Positions 60,809 to 64,000 of a DNA stretch of 64,000 nt are shown in pieces. Source of the DNA: Marinomonas ostreistagni (GTDB lineage: Bacteria; Pseudomonadota; Gammaproteobacteria; Pseudomonadales; Marinomonadaceae); NCBI RefSeq assembly GCF_016888445.1, contig NZ_JAFEKF010000001.1, positions 186,001 to 250,000 on the forward strand, given 5' to 3'. The notes under the pieces were generated by a model. That model did not search any database, was not told the origin of the DNA, and worked only from the letters and a program-made list of their open reading frames with translations. The first letter of the stretch is position 1, and every line of letters starts with the position of its first letter. The translations under genes were made by a program, and so were the position numbers.

Positions 60809-63424
60809 CTATCCCAACAATGACGGTTTATGCGCTAACAGAGCTTGTGTCCATTTCTCATAGCCTTTTTCATTTAAATGCAGCAAGTCGCATTGAAACA
60901 TGCCATGGTCAACGTTGCCTTGAGCGTCTAGCAGCATAGCATTGCTGTCGATGAAATAGGTGTTTGGACGTGCTTTCGCCAGCTGTTGTAGCTGCTTGTT
61001 GGTGTTATTCACCGTATGACGTAAGTGCTGTCGTGTAGGGCTTAGTTTGATACCCAAGATAGTCACTACACAGCCTGGCAGATAGCGATCTACTTTTTCC
61101 AGCAGGCTGACATACCATTCGATCACACGATTACTGCTTTGTTTATTACCAATGTCGTTGTCACCAGCGTAGATCACCAGTGCCGCAGGGTTGTAAGGCA
61201 GTACAATACGTTCGAAATAGTACACACACGCTTCAACGGTGGCGCCATTGAAGCCTAAGTTAACCGCATTATGGTCATCAAAATGCTCATTAAAGTCGAT
61301 CCACGAGCGGATGGTCGTACTGCCAAAAAAGGCGGTTGGGCGTTGCTCGAAGGTACGATGGGCCAGACTGAATTCGAGCTGACGTACATCTGACTCAAAC
61401 TCTACATCTAATTGGTTCACACTGCGTACGTTGGAAATACAGCCTTGCTGACCACTGAGTACAGGGTACTTTTTCATTTCTTGGGCTAAGCTTTCGGCTT
61501 CCTTAACCGCGTCTCTAAATTCGATTTGGTAGTCGGCTAAAAATTGCGTCAACGCGGCTTTATCTTGGATGTCCACGCGCTCCGAGATGCGAAATGCCGG
61601 TTTAATCACAACCGAATAAATATTGTGATCGGCACGCTTATCAAAGTTGGCGACCGCAATGGGCACGATCCAAGGTTCCTCTTCTGCATTAAAAGAGCCT
61701 GCTAGCTCAAACACATAGGGTAGTAATTCACCTGGAGATTCTTGTGTGGCAAAGCTTTTGCCTTCTGGCGAGATCAGCAGAGGCGTATGCTCGCGAAGGG
61801 TTGCTTGACCCTCTTCAATGAACTGCTCGTACGCCTCGGTACCATGGGTCAAAGCATCCCAGCTATCGACAAAAATATTGCCAAAGCGCTCATAGTAAGC
61901 ATCGCGCCAGAATTCGTACTCTTTGCTACGGCGGACTACCCGTTGCGCCGCAACGCCGTATTGGCGCGAAATGACCATGGAGCTAATAAATTGTGCGTCC
62001 AATGAATAGCGGAAACCATTAGGTAGCTGCGTGCTTTGTGAGCCTAAAAGGTGGTTGTAAATAAACAAGCAGCCTTGGTTTTTAGGTAAATTCTCGGTGC
62101 CTTTAATGATATAGGGCACTTGTTGGAAGGCCTGCTGAAACTGCTCAGTGCCGACACGACGGATATCAATGGCGCTGAGGTCATTCGGTAGGCTGTTGAC
62201 GGTATCGTAGATCTGAGTGAGCTTGCGGTAAAAAGCATTTTCACGCTGTAAGTCTTTTAAAATATCAAGACTCATGCCAGCGACCGTCCGCTCGGTGCGA
62301 TTGCCGTAGTGCAGGCATTGATATAAGACACCAAACGCTTCGTCGGTGGTGACGGAGTTTTTAAGCAGAGCGCCGACCTTATACAGCGGCGAACTGACCG
62401 GCAAAATCGCCGCGCTTTGTTCAATCATGCTGTTAACGGCAAGCACTTCATCGCCCGCGATTTGCGATAGGTAACGCATGCGCGCAGACATCAGGTGAGT
62501 GCCGACCAGCCAGATTAAGCGGTACCAATATTTGATTGCAAACTTGGGCAGCTGCTCACAGATTTCAGCCAAGTCTTGCTTGGTAATAAACAGAACGGTG
62601 CTGTCACGTGAGCTAATAATAGTAGAGCGATTGCGTTGCTCAGTTTGCGGCGTACACCAAGCCAAGACTGTTCCGGGGCGGGCAATGGTTCGCGTGGTGA
62701 GAATGTCCCCAGCATCGGTTTGGTAACTGACAACCGCTTTACCTTTAATTAAAAAATACAGCCCATCTTCAGGTTGATCCTGCTGTGAGATGATGTCCCC
62801 TTGGTGGGCCAAAATAACGTGAGCGTGTTTCGCCAGCGCTTGAATCTCTGCTTGGGTAAATGTCTCACAAAAAGCCGTATCAGAGAGGAGGGCAAACGAC
62901 TCTTTGATGGTTTGCTTAAGGCGCTCAGGCTCCAGCAATGGACGCGTTTCTTCAAAGGCCAAAGACTCGTTGGCAAAGAAAGGGCGTGTCAGGTTTTGAA
63001 TAGTGGTGAGCACAGGTAAAGATTCGCGGTACACGAACGCTAAAAATTGCTGAGCAAACGTATTGTCATCGTCTAAAAGCTTTTGTAGCGCAACAATAGG
63101 GAAGGCGATCAGTTGGCTTTCTTTGGTAGCCTGAAAACTGGTGGCATAACGGGATGGATGACGAAATGCTGACCAACCTACTGGTGAATGTTTTTTACTA
63201 ATCAAGCCAACATGATAGGACTTACCGGAGTCTTGCAAAGGAATAGAAATCGAAATTTCCCCTTCCAGCAAAAAGTATAGTGAGTGGCCGACCTCAAACT
63301 GTCTAGCGAGCATTTCGCCAGCTTTGAGCGTTTTGTAGTGGGCCAGCTCATTTAATGTCTGTATGACGTCGTCTGAGGCATGTTCGGCAAAAGGAAGTGC
63401 GCTCACATAGTTTGATAAATCCAT
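60809..63424 (-). CDS. Two cNMP-binding-like domains fused to acyltransferase-like and SGNH hydrolase-like domains
   Basis: The 871-residue protein has two cyclic-nucleotide-binding folds (residues about 20-140 with AGEMLARQFEVGHSLYFLLEGE, and 190-310 with HQGDIISQQDQPEDGLYFLIKG). A helical linker is followed by a PlsC-like acyltransferase region (435-640) with IYNHLLGSQS, IFVDSW and LISPEGKSF. The C-terminal SGNH region (695-870) has block I FFGSTTIRSW, GFNGATVEAC, AGDNDIG and DLLHLNEKGYEKW. In GDSL/SGNH relatives block I is usually G-S-S with Ser as nucleophile; here it is Thr703. The classical acyltransferase HX4D is not intact. The combination is unusual and the function unknown. Confidence 0.82.
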   Translation of the reverse strand: MDLSNYVSALPFAEHASDDVIQTLNELAHYKTLKAGEMLARQFEVGHSLYFLLEGEISISIPLQDSGKSYHVGLISKKHSPVGWSAFRHPSRYATSFQATKESQLIAFPIVALQKLLDDDNTFAQQFLAFVYRESLPVLTTIQNLTRPFFANESLAFEETRPLLEPERLKQTIKESFALLSDTAFCETFTQAEIQALAKHAHVILAHQGDIISQQDQPEDGLYFLIKGKAVVSYQTDAGDILTTRTIARPGTVLAWCTPQTEQRNRSTIISSRDSTVLFITKQDLAEICEQLPKFAIKYWYRLIWLVGTHLMSARMRYLSQIAGDEVLAVNSMIEQSAAILPVSSPLYKVGALLKNSVTTDEAFGVLYQCLHYGNRTERTVAGMSLDILKDLQRENAFYRKLTQIYDTVNSLPNDLSAIDIRRVGTEQFQQAFQQVPYIIKGTENLPKNQGCLFIYNHLLGSQSTQLPNGFRYSLDAQFISSMVISRQYGVAAQRVVRRSKEYEFWRDAYYERFGNIFVDSWDALTHGTEAYEQFIEEGQATLREHTPLLISPEGKSFATQESPGELLPYVFELAGSFNAEEEPWIVPIAVANFDKRADHNIYSVVIKPAFRISERVDIQDKAALTQFLADYQIEFRDAVKEAESLAQEMKKYPVLSGQQGCISNVRSVNQLDVEFESDVRQLEFSLAHRTFEQRPTAFFGSTTIRSWIDFNEHFDDHNAVNLGFNGATVEACVYYFERIVLPYNPAALVIYAGDNDIGNKQSSNRVIEWYVSLLEKVDRYLPGCVVTILGIKLSPTRQHLRHTVNNTNKQLQQLAKARPNTYFIDSNAMLLDAQGNVDHGMFQCDLLHLNEKGYEKWTQALLAHKPSLLG

Positions 63425-63957
63425 TAAACCACCTTGAGTGTGATGTGTTGGCTAAGACCCTATTAGTTCGCAGATGACACGTTTAAGCTGGTAGCTGTGC
63501 CCATATCGGCGAGTGTATAAAATCAAAGCAAAATCTGTTCCTAAAACACCATTAACAACCGCTATTTAGCGCGAGGCAAGCAATTGTTTTTTCGTTAAAT
63601 TACTACAAAAAAGACGATTTAGGAAAGGGTAGTTGCCTTGTTACGACCAAAATACCTGCAGTTTATGATGCGCTTTTAGGTTTTTGAGTAAACCTCTATG
63701 TGTAACTTCCTTAATCTTGTGCATAGATATTTGAATTGCTTACATTTCAGATAGTTAATGGCTTATCACTTTGTTTTACTGAACATTTATTTTTGTAAAA
63801 GCGCAGCATTCTTCCTTGAGTAGTCGCCAGACTATGCTAAACCTTAATTATCTTGTCTGACTATTTATTGCTCTTTTCTCCACGAGAGTTTGCTTGACAC
63901 CCTGGGTAGCCGTTGCACTTGTGCGCGCCCATAGACTGTAGATAAGGGGATACCGCC
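63425..63957. other. Promoter region between the fusion gene and prkA-like gene
   Basis: This 533-bp gap is AT-rich from 63540 to 63850 and holds no open reading frame I trust. A TTGACA at 63894-63899 could be a -35 element, but no good -10 follows at normal spacing. The ribosome site of the next gene (AAGGGGA) is at its right end. Confidence 0.45.
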
Positions 63958-64000
63958 ATGAGTATTTTTGACCATGTTCAATCTCGTTTTGACGCGCAAA
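63958..64000 (+). CDS. Start of a PrkA (YeaG)-like serine protein kinase, 3' part outside window
   Basis: Only the first 14 codons are visible (MSIFDHVQSRFDAQ). They resemble the recalled N-terminus of PrkA/YeaG proteins, which begin M-x-IF-x-H and then R-x-E. AAGGGGA lies 8 nt upstream of the ATG, a proper start. With so little sequence the assignment is tentative. Confidence 0.5.
   Translation, partial: MSIFDHVQSRFDAQ

Noticed and set aside
63908-63925. Possible sigma-54 promoter (CTGGGTAGCCGTTGCA) before the PrkA-like gene
   Set aside because: The spacing between GG and GC is 8-9 bases instead of the required 10, and the flanking consensus is poor.
1-64000. CRISPR arrays, tRNA or rRNA genes, insertion sequences, prophage
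   Set aside because: I saw no regularly spaced repeats, tRNA cloverleaf or transposase or phage motifs when reading both strands; short RNA genes could still have been missed by eye.

Overview
The window comes from a gammaproteobacterium, most likely a marine member of the Oceanospirillales (Oceanospirillaceae or Saccharospirillaceae type). The evidence is the conserved block accB-accC-prmA-(DUF3426)-dusB-fis-purH-purD in the order known from Pseudomonas relatives, a class Ia nrdA-nrdB-yfaE operon, Coq7-type ubiquinone synthesis, a 4Fe-4S APS-type CysH, and moderate GC by eye. No species call is possible. I saw no rRNA, tRNA, CRISPR array, insertion sequence or prophage.

Layout. 1-710: partial TolC/NodT-type outer-membrane efflux lipoprotein. 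927-2622: a GIY-YIG protein, a VOC protein and the kinase srkA. 2650-11413 (minus strand): a response regulator with TPR repeats, glgX, glgB and a 1051-residue protein that looks collinear with the regulatory alpha/beta subunits of eukaryotic phosphorylase kinase. 11622-17771: a YqaA-like membrane protein, a SPOR lipoprotein, and a chaperone/usher-like surface-fibre locus (two DUF4402 proteins, chaperone, usher-like barrel with a C-terminal SPOR-like domain). 17959-24033: a HAD phosphatase, a methyltransferase, acs with a LuxR-type regulator, an orphan yidD, an alphaproteobacterial-style monofunctional prephenate dehydratase and a YbfF-like esterase. 24141-27906: yfaE, nrdB and nrdA behind two tandem NrdR boxes. 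28353-32609: pdxH, coq7, a HIT protein, a 7TM-DISM sensor-like protein and a small membrane protein. 32685-43326: purD, purH, fis, dusB, the DUF3426 protein, prmA, accC, accB and dsbD. 43432-50441: a lipoprotein/DUF2333 pair, a GNAT enzyme, a dGTPase, an HTH-only LysR protein, cysH, a CoA-type Nudix enzyme and pabB. 50533-55157: an alpha/beta hydrolase, a DUF5610-type protein, four minor-pseudopilin-like genes and a PP0621-type protein. 55233-63424: nadE, dapA, a PAS-GGDEF-EAL protein and an unusual cNMP-binding/acyltransferase/SGNH fusion. From 63958 a gene resembling prkA (yeaG) begins and leaves the window.

How the genes fit together. Most of the window is housekeeping metabolism: ribonucleotide reduction, purine, fatty acid, NAD, folate, lysine and sulfur pathways. 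Three parts are unusual. (1) The glycogen branching and debranching enzymes are translationally linked to the phosphorylase-kinase-like protein, with no glgA, glgC or glgP alongside. (2) The DUF4402 fibre locus converges on a lipoprotein gene whose terminal SPOR-like domain resembles the end of the usher-like protein. (3) The fusion at 60809-63424 joins nucleotide-sensor-like, lipid-acyltransferase-like and SGNH-hydrolase-like modules.

All family assignments were made by reading motifs and recalling families. No database search or alignment was run. Where the translation start was moved from the longest frame, the reason is stated in the entry.
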